DNA of 63,951 bases from positions 1-63,951 of the forward strand of contig CAJTJP010000019.1 of the NCBI GenBank assembly GCA_910576855.1, read 5' to 3'. Each line of letters starts with the position of its first letter. Within the stretch, counting starts at the first letter, position 1. Below the pieces are notes generated by a model, which was not told the origin of the DNA, searched no databases, and saw only the letters and a program-made list of their open reading frames with translations. This document shows, in pieces, positions 38,592-47,162 of this stretch. The stretch is from Erysipelotrichales bacterium (GTDB lineage: Bacteria; Bacillota_I; Bacilli_A; Erysipelotrichales; Erysipelotrichaceae). The position numbers were made by a program, and so were the translations under genes.

Positions 38592-38807
38592 ATGAATCAA
38601 CTAAAACTCATAAAAAGAATCCGTGATTTGCGTGAAGATCACGACCTAACGCAAACGGAGATTGCTGATATTCTTCATACTTCGCAAACTATGTATGCAA
38701 GGTATGAGCGCGGTGCCAATGAATTACCAATACATCACCTTATAACATTATGTAACTTTTACCATGTTTCTAGCGACTATATCCTAGGACTAAGTGATAA
38801 AAAATAA
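38592..38807 (+). CDS. XRE-family transcriptional regulator
   Basis: A 71-residue protein that is almost only a helix-turn-helix domain: LTQTEIADILHTSQTMYARYERG, then the fixed tail DYILGLSD. It is typical of small phage-like or self-controlled repressors. ATG 38592 follows AGGTG; a TTG three bases earlier is rejected as the start. It probably represses itself and the divergent membrane-protein gene. Confidence 0.9.
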   Translation: MNQLKLIKRIRDLREDHDLTQTEIADILHTSQTMYARYERGANELPIHHLITLCNFYHVSSDYILGLSDKK

Positions 38808-38852
38808 AAAATCGTTGTGGATGGATTTGCATAAACCATCACAACGATTTTT
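38805..38852. terminator. bidirectional terminator between the regulator and ileS
   Basis: Arms AAATCGTTGTG and CACAACGATTT are perfect over 11 bp and flanked by A- and T-runs. Confidence 0.75.
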
Positions 38853-38863
38853 ACTTATATTAT

Positions 38864-41587
38864 TTATTTTAATACCGCTGCACAGCGCTCGCATAAGCCG
38901 TCCTCGGCCCTGCTTGAAGTGATGTTCCAGCAGCGCGGGCATGTTTGCCCCTCACATGCAGTTACCTTTACCGCACAATTTTCATATTGCGGTAAGCTGT
39001 CCTGTGTAAATTCAAGCTTCGATACGATCAGCCATTGTGCCAACTGATTCGGGAACAGACGCTCAATCAATTCACGATCCGCTTCCTCAACCTTTAACGC
39101 AACGCTTGCCTCAAGTGATTTACCGATAATCTTTTCACTGCGGGCTTCCTCTAATGCCTTAAAGATGTCTCTGCGCAAGGATAATAAGCGTTCCATATCC
39201 GTTTTGATCGTTTCCTTATCATTGACTGTCAAAGGCTTCGCAAATGCCCCCAAATGAATGCTTTCCGCCTCGGCATGAAATATATCATTAATTTCCTCTG
39301 CCGTATGCACAAGAATCGGCGCCCACAGTCTCAGCATTACATCTACTGCATGATACAGTACGGTTTGTACCTGACGGCGGCGCAGACTGTCCTTTTTCTC
39401 AATGTATAGAATATCCTTCGTATAATCAAGATAATACGCTGAAAATTCATTTGTCATTAAATTTGTCAAAAGACTTGTGATATCAGAGAAGCGATATTCC
39501 TTATAGGCCTTTTGTACAGCCTCATTAGCTTCATTCAACAGCACGATCATATACTGATCGCTTTCGGGAAGCGTATCGGTCGCAATTAAATCAGCCTTTG
39601 TGAAATCTTCATCATTGATATTCGCCAACAAGAAGCGGAATGTATTACGCACCTTGCGATAATTTTCCGAGCATTGTTTCAGGATATCGTCACTCATGGA
39701 ACAATCCGCTTGATAATCGACGCTTGCGGCCCATAGACGTAAAATATCGGCACCGTATTTCTTTGTGATTTCCGCCGGTGCTACGGCATTCCACTGTGAT
39801 TTGGACATTTTAACGCCCTTGCCGTCCATTACGAAGCCATGACTCAGCACCTGCTTATAAGGTGCCTGTCCATGCACTGCCGTACCGACGATGAGTGAGG
39901 AATTGAACCAGCCGCGATACTGATCGCTGCCCTCAAAATAAAGGTCAGCCGGATAGCCTAAGCCGCGCTCCATCATCGCTCCCGTATGAGAGGAACCGGA
40001 ATCGAACCAAACATCCATCGTATCGCTTTCCTTGCGGAAAATCTGATTCGGCGCAGAAGGATGCGTATAGCCTTCGGGAAGTAAATCCTTCGCTTCCTTT
40101 TCAAACCATATATTAGAGCCGTGCTCCTTAAACAATGCGGCGATATGATCGAATACCTGCTGATCCATGATCGGCGTATCATCCTCACCGTAGAAAATCG
40201 GAATCGGTACGCCCCAAGCACGCTGACGTGAGATACACCAGTCACCGCGATCGGCAATCATATTATGCATACGCTGCTTGCCCCATGCGGGAATCCAATC
40301 AACGGCGTCGATTTCCTTTAACAGCTGATCGCGAATCTTATCGATGGACGCAAACCACTGGGTAGTCGCTCTGAAAATGATCGGCTTTTTCGTTCTCCAG
40401 TCATGCGGATACGCATGTGTAATAAACTCAAGCTTCAACAGCGCACCGATTTCCTCAAGCTTCATCGTTACCGTCTTATTCGCATCCTCAACATACTGTC
40501 CGGCAAGCCATTCACCGGCTTCCTCTGTCAAGCAGCCCTTTTCATCGACATTACAATAGGCCTCTAAGCCGTATTTCTGTCCGACAAAGAAGTCATCGGC
40601 ACCAAAGCCCGGAGCAGTATGTACACAGCCGGTACCTGCATCGGCCGTTACATGATCGCCTAAAATAATCAATGATTCACGATCATACAGCGGATGCTTT
40701 GTCGTAATCATTTCCAATTCGGCACCCTTAAAGGTTTTTAAGATTTCCTTTTCCTGCAGCTCAAATTTTTCCCACAGTGCATCGACCATATCCTCTAATA
40801 CGATCAAATTGCCCTTTTCACTTTTCACTAACGCATAAGTAAATTGCGGATGCAGACAGATTGCCAAATTGGCGGGAATGGTCCATGGGGTCGTGGTCCA
40901 AATAACGAAATTCGCATTTTGATCCAATACACCTTTTCCGTCCTTTACCTGAAATTTCACAAAAATAGTCGGACTTTTTACATCCTTATATTCGATTTCG
41001 GCCTCAGCCAATGCCGATTCACTGGACGGAGACCAGTATACAGGCTTCAATCCCTTATAAATCAAACCGTCCATTGCCATCTTCCCGAAGATTTCGATCT
41101 GATGTGCTTCAAAAACCTTGTCCAAGGTAATGTACGGGTGATCATAATCACCGATACTTCCGACACTTAAAAAACCCTTCTTTTGACGTTCGACCTGTTC
41201 CAACGCAAAATCATGACACAATGCACGAAACTTAGATAATGGCATTTTCTTGCGATCATGTCCCTGCTTCGTAATCGCCGTTTCAATCGGCAGACCGTGT
41301 GTATCCCAGCCCGGAACATACGGCGTCTGATATCCTGCCATAAAGTGTGAGCGAACGATCATATCCTTGATGATCTTATTCAGCGCATGTCCCAAATGAA
41401 TGTCGCCGTTCGCATACGGCGGACCGTCATGCAGCACAAACTTAGGCGCTCCCTCACGCTTTTCCAGCATTTTTTCATACAGCTTTTCTTCCTGCCAACG
41501 CTTTTGAATGTTCGGCTCCTTGCTTGGTAATTTGCCGCGCATCTCAAAAGCTGTTTTCGGCATTAACAACGTATCCTTATACTCCAT
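38864..41587 (-). CDS. ileS: isoleucyl-tRNA synthetase
   Basis: Class I synthetase of 907 residues. HIGH-type signature is GDIHLGHALNK, and KMSKS is KMSKSQWNA. The editing domain lies between, with GWDTHGLPIE nearby. The C-terminal zinc ribbon has CPRCWNITSS and CERC. The start is ATG 41587 or 41590, both behind AAAGGAGG; the second fits the spacing slightly better. It belongs to the bacterial short form with zinc ribbon. A T-box leader lies between it and divIVA. Confidence 0.97.
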   Translation of the reverse strand: MEYKDTLLMPKTAFEMRGKLPSKEPNIQKRWQEEKLYEKMLEKREGAPKFVLHDGPPYANGDIHLGHALNKIIKDMIVRSHFMAGYQTPYVPGWDTHGLPIETAITKQGHDRKKMPLSKFRALCHDFALEQVERQKKGFLSVGSIGDYDHPYITLDKVFEAHQIEIFGKMAMDGLIYKGLKPVYWSPSSESALAEAEIEYKDVKSPTIFVKFQVKDGKGVLDQNANFVIWTTTPWTIPANLAICLHPQFTYALVKSEKGNLIVLEDMVDALWEKFELQEKEILKTFKGAELEMITTKHPLYDRESLIILGDHVTADAGTGCVHTAPGFGADDFFVGQKYGLEAYCNVDEKGCLTEEAGEWLAGQYVEDANKTVTMKLEEIGALLKLEFITHAYPHDWRTKKPIIFRATTQWFASIDKIRDQLLKEIDAVDWIPAWGKQRMHNMIADRGDWCISRQRAWGVPIPIFYGEDDTPIMDQQVFDHIAALFKEHGSNIWFEKEAKDLLPEGYTHPSAPNQIFRKESDTMDVWFDSGSSHTGAMMERGLGYPADLYFEGSDQYRGWFNSSLIVGTAVHGQAPYKQVLSHGFVMDGKGVKMSKSQWNAVAPAEITKKYGADILRLWAASVDYQADCSMSDDILKQCSENYRKVRNTFRFLLANINDEDFTKADLIATDTLPESDQYMIVLLNEANEAVQKAYKEYRFSDITSLLTNLMTNEFSAYYLDYTKDILYIEKKDSLRRRQVQTVLYHAVDVMLRLWAPILVHTAEEINDIFHAEAESIHLGAFAKPLTVNDKETIKTDMERLLSLRRDIFKALEEARSEKIIGKSLEASVALKVEEADRELIERLFPNQLAQWLIVSKLEFTQDSLPQYENCAVKVTACEGQTCPRCWNITSSRAEDGLCERCAAVLK

Positions 41588-41610
41588 CATATATCCTCCT
41601 TTAAATGAAA

Positions 41611-41829
41611 AAAAGCGCCGCTAAAGGACGCATTCCATCGTGGTACCACCTTTATTCCCGTCGCCGCAGCGACAGGCACTCATGATCGTAACGAGATCAA
41701 ACGGATATTTCTACTTAATTCAAAATATCTACTGGGAAAGTGATGCCGAAGCATGGTTCCTCAAAGTCTTGCACCGACCGACTTCTCTCTGACGATTCTC
41801 CATACGTGTACGTCTTTCCTCATTCGTAT
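41611..41829 (-). promoter_or_regulatory. T-box riboswitch of ileS, specifier AUC
   Basis: A transcription-attenuating leader that senses uncharged tRNA-Ile. Stem I is closed by GGAAAG (41814-41819) with CTTTCC (41735-41740). Just inside, the 3' strand reads AUC (41742-41744) followed by A, the place and shape of the specifier codon, and AUC is an Ile codon. AGAGA and GGTG elements are in stem I. The T-box core AAAGGTGGTACCACG lies at about 41638-41653, followed by a GC-rich terminator and T7. Confidence 0.92.
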
Positions 41830-42309
41830 TTATACTTCGCGATTTTTATTCAACAAATCCATATCGGGTATCGGCGGGACTTCAAATTCATCCAACGCAC
41901 GTGACAGCTCTTGAAGCTGTTCATACATATTACCCTTCAGCTCGCTTGCCTCACTGCCAAGCTTCGCAATATCAAGCAGGATGCTTCGCGCCGTCATCAA
42001 GGCCTCCTTCACAATGACATCGGCGTTATGCTGGGCTGTGTCCACAATCATATTCGCTTCCTTCATTGCCATTCTTGCCATATCATCCGCCGCTCTTTCC
42101 TTTGCGCTCAGGCCGTCAACCACAAACTGATATTTCTGTTTGATCACATTCAGCTGTTTTTCTACTTCCTCGCTGCGCTGGCGATACATCTCTACTTTTC
42201 GGTGCAGCATGGCTGTCTGACTTTCCATTTCGTTAAGGTAATCATCTACCTGATATCGGTTGTAGCCATTTTTCATATTATCGAACAATGGCTTTGCCAT
42301 GCACTTCAC
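41830..42309 (-). CDS. divIVA: DivIVA family cell-pole/septum protein
   Basis: A 159-residue coiled-coil protein with the DivIVA N-terminal pattern (LFDNMKNGYNRYQVDDYLNEM). It recognises curved membrane and places division or pole factors. It is the fourth gene of the sepF-ylmH-divIVA group, starting 5 bases after ylmH. The tail is short and poorly conserved, as usual. Confidence 0.9.
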   Translation of the reverse strand: MKCMAKPLFDNMKNGYNRYQVDDYLNEMESQTAMLHRKVEMYRQRSEEVEKQLNVIKQKYQFVVDGLSAKERAADDMARMAMKEANMIVDTAQHNADVIVKEALMTARSILLDIAKLGSEASELKGNMYEQLQELSRALDEFEVPPIPDMDLLNKNREV

Positions 42310-42314
42310 CTCCG

Positions 42315-43070
42315 TTATTGATAGGTACCTATTTCAATTACGATTTTACCCTTACGGCTTATTCGACCCGTTGCGGATATTTGAAATCGGCCGAAGCCGC
42401 GAATTGAAACAGTACAATTATTATTGCATAAATAGCGACAATCTTCAAGGGGAATCTGATTAACTTTTACACATTTTCCTTGAATCAATGTCTGTGCCTT
42501 CGCTCTTGAGCTGTGAATACATGCCGATACAACTGCATCAAGGCGCATACTGCTGATGCTTGCCGTATGTGTGACCAGCTGTTGTTCAAACTGTATTTCA
42601 CCCGCATATTCATAAAATGAAATCGAACAGCGACCAATCATCGTACATTCACGCATGATCAACTCACTGAGCTCACTGCGCACAAAGACAGTGATACACT
42701 CCTGCTCGACCAGTAAATCGCCGAGCTGATCGCGCGCGATTCCAAGTCCCGTCAAAGCACCGAGCACATCGCGATGCGTTAATATGCGCTGGCGCGGCTG
42801 ATAGCTCGCCCTGAGACAAGTGATCGATAATTGTTCCTGTGTAAGTTCAAAGGGCGCCATCATCAGTCGTTTTCGCTCCGCCTGTGCATAACCGCCGTCC
42901 TCAAACAGAAACAAGCGCTTGCCGACAATGCATTTGGCGATGCTCAACTCCTGCGGCGTTAAAAAAGGAGTAATGACACAGCGATAGCGGCGCTCGCATT
43001 GCTCCATCCAATCCAACACGCGCGCTGCAAACTGCTCATTGCCCCGATAATGCTCAAATACCTTGTTCAA
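42315..43070 (-). CDS. ylmH: YlmH, S4-domain RNA-binding protein
   Basis: A 251-residue protein with a C-terminal S4 domain (about 178-245; RLDAVVSACIHSSRAKAQTLIQGKCVKVN). The family binds the large ribosomal subunit, and in Bacillus YlmH helps tRNA release from stalled subunits in the ribosome-quality-control pathway. It follows sepF by 3 bases. The Bacillus ylmG gene that separates the two is absent here. Confidence 0.9.
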   Translation of the reverse strand: MNKVFEHYRGNEQFAARVLDWMEQCERRYRCVITPFLTPQELSIAKCIVGKRLFLFEDGGYAQAERKRLMMAPFELTQEQLSITCLRASYQPRQRILTHRDVLGALTGLGIARDQLGDLLVEQECITVFVRSELSELIMRECTMIGRCSISFYEYAGEIQFEQQLVTHTASISSMRLDAVVSACIHSSRAKAQTLIQGKCVKVNQIPLEDCRYLCNNNCTVSIRGFGRFQISATGRISRKGKIVIEIGTYQ

Positions 43071-43073
43071 TCG

Positions 43074-43475
43074 CTATTCTTCCTCGCTGCCTTCCAGCGT
43101 GATATTGCCGTGAACACCGATTGTACGCGGCGCACAAAGAATCACATTATGACCGATTTTCTGAATACTGCCGTCCAACGCAAACACAACTCCGGTCAAA
43201 AAGTCAATCGTACGCTGTGCATAATCACGCTGCAGTTTATGCAGATTCACAACTGCGGCACGATTTTCCTTTAAGCGCTTTGCGACTTCCTCAGCCTCAT
43301 CAAAGGAACGCGGCTCAAATAAAACCATTTTTGTATCGGTCGGCACACGATTCACAACCTTTGCTCTCGGTTCTTCATATTCGGAAATTGCAGGTGCTTC
43401 ACCGTCTTCCACTTCCAAAATTTCATCCTCATCGATCGGTGCGACCCATTCTTTAAACTTTTGACTGATTCCCAT
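43074..43475 (-). CDS. sepF: cell division protein SepF
   Basis: A 133-residue protein. The N-terminal part is short and acidic; the C-terminal SepF fold has EPRSFDEAEEVAKRLKENRAAVVNLHKL. It anchors FtsZ to the membrane. The beginning (MGISQKFKEWV) suits the expected amphipathic membrane helix. It starts the operon with ylmH and divIVA from an extended -10 promoter (43504-43509). Confidence 0.92.
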   Translation of the reverse strand: MGISQKFKEWVAPIDEDEILEVEDGEAPAISEYEEPRAKVVNRVPTDTKMVLFEPRSFDEAEEVAKRLKENRAAVVNLHKLQRDYAQRTIDFLTGVVFALDGSIQKIGHNVILCAPRTIGVHGNITLEGSEEE

Positions 43476-43503
43476 GGAAAATTACCTCCTATAAGATAAC
43501 AGT

Positions 43504-43512
43504 ATTATAGCA
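43504..43512 (-). promoter_or_regulatory. extended -10 promoter of sepF-ylmH-divIVA
   Basis: On the minus strand TGCTATAAT, with the TGN extension; the expected -35 is weak. Start codon is about 28 bases downstream. Confidence 0.5.
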
Positions 43513-43563
43513 TGATTCAGCCTTAAGAAAAAGCCTTAGCGTTATTTTTTCAAAAAAAATCAT

Positions 43564-43586
43564 AAAAAAGCGCTGATTCAGCGCCG
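43564..43586 (-). terminator. terminator after ylmC
   Basis: Palindrome GCGCTGATTCAGCGC followed on the minus strand by T6. A second weak hairpin (GAATCGATAAACGATAGAATCG region) lies before it. Confidence 0.6.
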
Positions 43587-43628
43587 AGGGAATCGATAAA
43601 CGATAGAATCGAATAAAAAAACAAGTAA

Positions 43629-43883
43629 TTACAGCACTTGAACGATGATAACGTCTTCACCGATCTGTACGATATCGCTGATTTTTACAGGAATTTCCTC
43701 AGTCGGAAAAAGCCATGGAAAGCAGCGCTTGATGCAGTTAGGAGGCTGCGCAACAAACAGCTCCTTGATAACATAATCCTTTTCACTGAAACGCAGATCG
43801 TTCACTCTGCCGATCACCTTGCCTGTTTTCATATCGATCACCTGTTTACAATGAAGTTCACTGTATCGCATATTCTCACCCAT
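43629..43883 (-). CDS. ylmC: YlmC/YmxH-type PRC-barrel sporulation protein
   Basis: An 84-residue PRC-barrel domain (KQVIDMKTGKVIGRVNDLRF, ISDIVQIGEDVIIV). The YlmC/YmxH family is common in spore formers and lies after sigG in Bacillus as here. It is 32 bases after sigG. Exact function is unknown. Confidence 0.85.
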   Translation of the reverse strand: MGENMRYSELHCKQVIDMKTGKVIGRVNDLRFSEKDYVIKELFVAQPPNCIKRCFPWLFPTEEIPVKISDIVQIGEDVIIVQVL

Positions 43884-43915
43884 ATCATTCTATGCACGAT
43901 ATGAAAAAAATAAAC

Positions 43916-44692
43916 CTAACCGATATGCTTGCGCAGCGTTGCGATCGCATTTTTTTCCAAACGAGAAACCTGAGCCTGTGAAATTCCCAGCTCTTGTGCG
44001 ATTTCCGTCTGAGTCTTATCCTCATAATAACGCTTTTTAATAATATCCATTTCCTTTGCCTTCAGCTCCTTCATGCTTTTTTTTAAGGCCAGTACATTTT
44101 CAAGCAATGCGATTTCATCCTTATCATCCTTGATTTGATCCAATAAATACATTTCATCGCCGTCGCTGTTATAAACCGGCTCAAAGATCGAAATCACCGA
44201 TTGTACCGAATCAAGTGCATCATTGATATCCTTTTCCCTCACCTCAAGCTGTTGGGCGAGCCATGCGTTAGTCGGCTCCTTTTGATGCTTATGAATATAT
44301 TCCTCTTTCAGCTTAAAGGCCTTATAAGCCAAATCCTTTAAATGCCGAGATACTCGTATCACTTGATTATCGCGCAGATAGCGCTTGATTTCACCCATGA
44401 TCATCGGTACCGCATAGGTAGAAAAGCGTACCTCATGACGTAAATCAAAATTATCGATTGATTTCACCAGACCGATACAGCCGACCTGAAATAAATCGTC
44501 CATATTATCACAGCGAGATGAAAAGCGCTGTACAATCGAAAGCACAAGCTTTAAATTGCCGTTGATCAGTGCTTCCTTGGCGCTGTAATCACCGTTTTGA
44601 TAGCGAACAAACAGCTCTTTCATTTCTTTATTCGTGAGTACGACCAACTGATTGGTGTTGATACCGCTGATCGTAACCTTGTAGCGACTCAT
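43916..44692 (-). CDS. sigG: RNA polymerase sigma-G factor (forespore)
   Basis: Late forespore sigma factor of 258 residues. Region 2 has NLKLVLSIVQRFSSRCDNMDDLFQVGCIGLVKSIDNFDLRHEVRF (core binding and -10 contact), and region 4 has the helix-turn-helix QTEIAQELGISQAQVSRLEK. The MSRYKVTISGIN beginning is typical of sigma-G. ATG 44692 follows AAGGAGG by 7 bases; the upstream ATG at 44713 is before that site. It has its own sigma-F/G-type promoter, although sigE is directly upstream. Confidence 0.95.
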   Translation of the reverse strand: MSRYKVTISGINTNQLVVLTNKEMKELFVRYQNGDYSAKEALINGNLKLVLSIVQRFSSRCDNMDDLFQVGCIGLVKSIDNFDLRHEVRFSTYAVPMIMGEIKRYLRDNQVIRVSRHLKDLAYKAFKLKEEYIHKHQKEPTNAWLAQQLEVREKDINDALDSVQSVISIFEPVYNSDGDEMYLLDQIKDDKDEIALLENVLALKKSMKELKAKEMDIIKKRYYEDKTQTEIAQELGISQAQVSRLEKNAIATLRKHIG

Positions 44693-44716
44693 ACATCTTC
44701 CTCCTTCACGCACTTT

Positions 44717-44746
44717 CAGTTTTCCCTTGTCATAACCGATTTATGC
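44717..44746 (-). promoter_or_regulatory. sigma-F/sigma-G type promoter of sigG
   Basis: On the minus strand GCATA (44742-44746), 15 bases, GGGAAAACTG (44717-44726). This fits the Bacillus sigma-F consensus GYATA-N15-GGnnAnAnTR at every fixed position. sigG of Bacillus is made by sigma-F and then by itself. Confidence 0.7.
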
Positions 44747-44792
44747 GTAAGAAGGTCATTAAGAAAAATTTGGCAAAAGGTAGAAATTAAAC

Positions 44793-44817
44793 AAAAAAAA
44801 GAACGGCGCACCGTTCT
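44793..44817 (-). terminator. terminator of the spoIIGA-sigE transcript
   Basis: Perfect stem AGAACGG (44800-44806) with CCGTTCT (44811-44817), followed on the minus strand by T8. The sigE stop codon is inside the stem. Confidence 0.85.
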
Positions 44818-45514
44818 ACTGCAAATGCTTCATCTGAACCTTGAGCTTTGCGATGATTCGCTTTTCCAAGCGTGAAATATAAGATTGTGAAATCCCTAAG
44901 CGCTGAGCGATATCCTTTTGAGTCAATTCCTCATGCTCGATTCCGTAGCGCATTTGTAAGATCAAGCGCTCACGCTCCTTCAGACATTTCATCGCCTGCA
45001 ACAGCTCTCGTTTATTTTCTCTGCGTTCTACCTCTTTGGTTACGATATCATCATCTGTTCCCATAATATCAGAAAGCAGCAGCTCATTACCGTCATAATC
45101 GATATTCAGCGGTTCATCGAAGGAAACCTCAACCTTACGGCGGCTTTTTTTACGTAAAAACATCAATATTTCATTTTCGATACAGCGCGAAGCATAGGTC
45201 ACAAGCTTGATATTTTTATCACGCTTAAATGTATTCACCGCCTTGATCAAGCCGATAGAGCCGATGCTGATCAAATCCTCCATGAAGATCGGATTGGTTT
45301 CATAGCGTTTGGCAATATATACGACTAATCGCAGATTATGCTCAATCAAGGTATTGCGTGCCTCCTGATCGCCGTTTTCCAGTGCAATCAAGGCCTCTGT
45401 TTCCGCTTCTTTGCTTAACGGCTGCGGCAATGCGTCGCTGCCTTGAATATAGTAATTCTCGCCGCAGGTTCTTTTACGGCGAAATAGGTTAAATAATCGT
45501 TTCAAAAGGTTCAT
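44816..45514 (-). CDS. sigE: RNA polymerase sigma-E factor (mother cell), pro-form
   Basis: Early mother-cell sigma factor of 232 residues. The N-terminal pro-part (about 1-27, [15 protein letters not shown]) is amphipathic and basic, followed by [18 protein letters not shown], as in the precursor cut by SpoIIGA. Regions 2 and 4 are complete ([37 protein letters not shown]). ATG 45514 follows AGGAGTGAG; a much earlier in-frame ATG (45649) would overlap spoIIGA and is rejected. It lies 5 bases after spoIIGA. Confidence 0.95.
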   Translation of the reverse strand: MNLLKRLFNLFRRKRTCGENYYIQGSDALPQPLSKEAETEALIALENGDQEARNTLIEHNLRLVVYIAKRYETNPIFMEDLISIGSIGLIKAVNTFKRDKNIKLVTYASRCIENEILMFLRKKSRRKVEVSFDEPLNIDYDGNELLLSDIMGTDDDIVTKEVERRENKRELLQAMKCLKERERLILQMRYGIEHEELTQKDIAQRLGISQSYISRLEKRIIAKLKVQMKHLQ

Positions 45515-45519
45515 CGTTC

Positions 45520-46257
45520 TCACTCCTGTGTCATCATATTTAAATTCAACAATGCCTTGGCTCCCAAAGGCAGCTGCAACTGATTCGTAAAATGAATCCA
45601 AACCGGATGATAATGGGCATTCATGATGCGAGCCTGTGCCATATGACATTTTACCTCGCTATGTCCCTGCATAGTATTCATCACTATCCATTGTATGTGT
45701 GCATCTTTGAAATATTCCTCATAGCGGCGATCAAGAAACACCACCGGGATTCCCTCCTGTGTGATCAAGTTTCCGCTGTCTAAATAGCCTTTGACCTTTA
45801 TGATTTTATTACTTCCCTTCAGCTCTAAGGAATAAATAAAGCTCTGTGAAGCAAGCTTTTGCTTCCAAAAGTAAAACATGCCGAGCCATGAAATGCTCAA
45901 CAAGCACCAGCAAAGCAGCGGCAGTCTTGTGCTTTCAATAAAATATATGCCGAGATGAAAGCTTCCGCCGTACCATACATAACAGCTGAAGTTGCATAAT
46001 AAGCGATGGGCCATCATCAACAGCCAGCTTTTCCATTGATCGTGATAGATCAAGCGAAAAAACAGGGCTTCGATAAATACCGTAAACAGCCATTCCAAGC
46101 GATGAAACAGTGTACAGGCCAATAACGGTATTACGGCACTGTAGAGAATCACATACCGGTATCGGCAAGGCTTTGCGCTTAAATAAAAGGCTAAGGTACC
46201 GGCATTCAACAGAATCAAAAAGCCGGTGAGCCAAGTCACTTCCATATAGCTTTCCAC
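45520..46257 (-). CDS. spoIIGA: SpoIIGA, pro-sigma-E processing protease
   Basis: Membrane aspartic protease that matures sigma-E. It is 245 residues from a GTG at 46257, six bases after GGAGGAGGG; in-frame starts further up have no such site. About five helices fill residues 5-140. The C-terminal domain has the catalytic DSGN (in [15 protein letters not shown]). The protein is shorter than Bacillus SpoIIGA (about 309), mainly in the C-terminal part. Position directly before sigE confirms identity. Activation by Spo0A is suggested by the boxes upstream. Confidence 0.85.
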   Translation of the reverse strand: MESYMEVTWLTGFLILLNAGTLAFYLSAKPCRYRYVILYSAVIPLLACTLFHRLEWLFTVFIEALFFRLIYHDQWKSWLLMMAHRLLCNFSCYVWYGGSFHLGIYFIESTRLPLLCWCLLSISWLGMFYFWKQKLASQSFIYSLELKGSNKIIKVKGYLDSGNLITQEGIPVVFLDRRYEEYFKDAHIQWIVMNTMQGHSEVKCHMAQARIMNAHYHPVWIHFTNQLQLPLGAKALLNLNMMTQE

Positions 46258-46278
46258 ATGCTTCCCTCCTCCTCTATA

Positions 46279-46353
46279 AGTATAGCGAAGCACACTTGAA
46301 AAGCTGTCGAAGCACAGTGATGAAAAAAAATAAAATGTGCCGTTATTTCGACA
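46279..46353 (-). promoter_or_regulatory. Spo0A-type promoter of spoIIGA-sigE
   Basis: -10 TATACT (46279-46284, minus strand). A perfect 0A box TGTCGAA is on the plus strand at 46305-46311, centred about -36, where a -35 would be; no normal -35 is seen at 17 bases. A second perfect box, on the minus strand, is at 46347-46353 (about -78), inside the hpf terminator. This layout resembles the spoIIG promoter of Bacillus, where Spo0A~P bound near -35 activates sigma-A polymerase. Confidence 0.65.
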
Positions 46354-46362
46354 CATTTTATT
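46323..46362 (-). terminator. terminator after hpf, containing a 0A box
   Basis: Stem AATAAAATGTG (46329-46339) with CACATTTTATT (46352-46362), followed on the minus strand by T-rich sequence. The box TGTCGAA is inside the loop side of the stem. Confidence 0.75.
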
Positions 46363-46368
46363 GATTAT

Positions 46369-46905
46369 TTATTCTGTTTCAATCAAACCGTAGCCACGAT
46401 CATGCCGCTTATAGACAACGGCAATTTCATCAGTTTCAATGTCACGATAGATAAAGAATGAGTGATTCAGCATTTCCATACGCATGATTGCTTCATCCAG
46501 CTCCATGCTTTCGGGAGTGATCGTTTTTGTTCTTACGACTTCCTCATCACTTTCCTCAAATTCATCTTCAATAATTTCAGGCTCTACGAATGCCAATGCC
46601 AGCTTTTCTTTATTTTTACGGCTTAAGCGTGTTTTCTGCCGTCTGATTTGATCCTCCAGCTTATCTACCGCTAAATCGATTGCCGCATACAGATCGTCAT
46701 GAACAACCTCTGCACGAAGCACCGCAAATTTAGTCGGGATCGTTACTTCAATTTTTTGTTTTGTCGGATATACACGAACAACAACATTAGCGACAACCGA
46801 TTCATCAATGATGAAGTATTTCTCCAAAAGATTCAGCTTGGCCTCGATCTTTTCTGCGATTGCCGGGGTAACGGATATGTTCTTTCCGTAAATTTGGACT
46901 TTCAT
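46369..46905 (-). CDS. hpf: ribosome hibernation promoting factor, long form
   Basis: A 178-residue long HPF, which pairs 70S ribosomes into 100S dimers in stationary phase. The N-terminal S30AE domain (about 1-110; MKVQIYGKNISVTPAIAEKIEAKL) blocks tRNA sites. The C-terminal dimerisation tail is present (about 125-178; NHSFFIYRDIETDEIAVVYKR). It precedes the sporulation operon. Confidence 0.95.
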   Translation of the reverse strand: MKVQIYGKNISVTPAIAEKIEAKLNLLEKYFIIDESVVANVVVRVYPTKQKIEVTIPTKFAVLRAEVVHDDLYAAIDLAVDKLEDQIRRQKTRLSRKNKEKLALAFVEPEIIEDEFEESDEEVVRTKTITPESMELDEAIMRMEMLNHSFFIYRDIETDEIAVVYKRHDRGYGLIETE

Positions 46906-46992
46906 GAAAATTCCTCCTTTTATTTACTATTATTATAACCTAAAATTTTAGAATAAAAAGGCTATCTTTTCCGTTTGGAATATGATAAACTA

Positions 46993-47142
46993 ATGATGTA
47001 TAAGTTTGTTTTTTTACTTAAGAGCGTTCATTACACGATATATGAACATATGTCGTTTTTCATTTGTGCGTTTTTCAGTGTTTTCTTCTTTGTTTCGGCA
47101 GTCAGACAAAAAAGTCTTATCAATGAGGATATAAACGAATAA
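46993..47142 (+). CDS. putative 49-residue membrane protein
   Basis: An open frame of 50 codons from ATG 46993 to TAA 47140-47142. It encodes a short N-terminal part (MMYKFVFLLKSVHYTIYEHM), one hydrophobic helix (about 21-36, FICAFFSVFFFVSA) and an acidic end (INEDINE). It ends 20 bases before the next gene on the same strand, so the two could be co-transcribed. The ribosome site is weak (GGAA about 12 bases upstream). It may be non-coding. Confidence 0.35.
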   Translation: MMYKFVFLLKSVHYTIYEHMSFFICAFFSVFFFVSAVRQKSLINEDINE

Positions 47143-47162
47143 CGATGAAAGGAGCGTATTTT

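Noticed and set aside
45515-45649. A longer sigE beginning at 45649
   Set aside because: It would overlap spoIIGA; the codons before 45514 do not look like sigma factor and AGGAGTGAG supports 45514.
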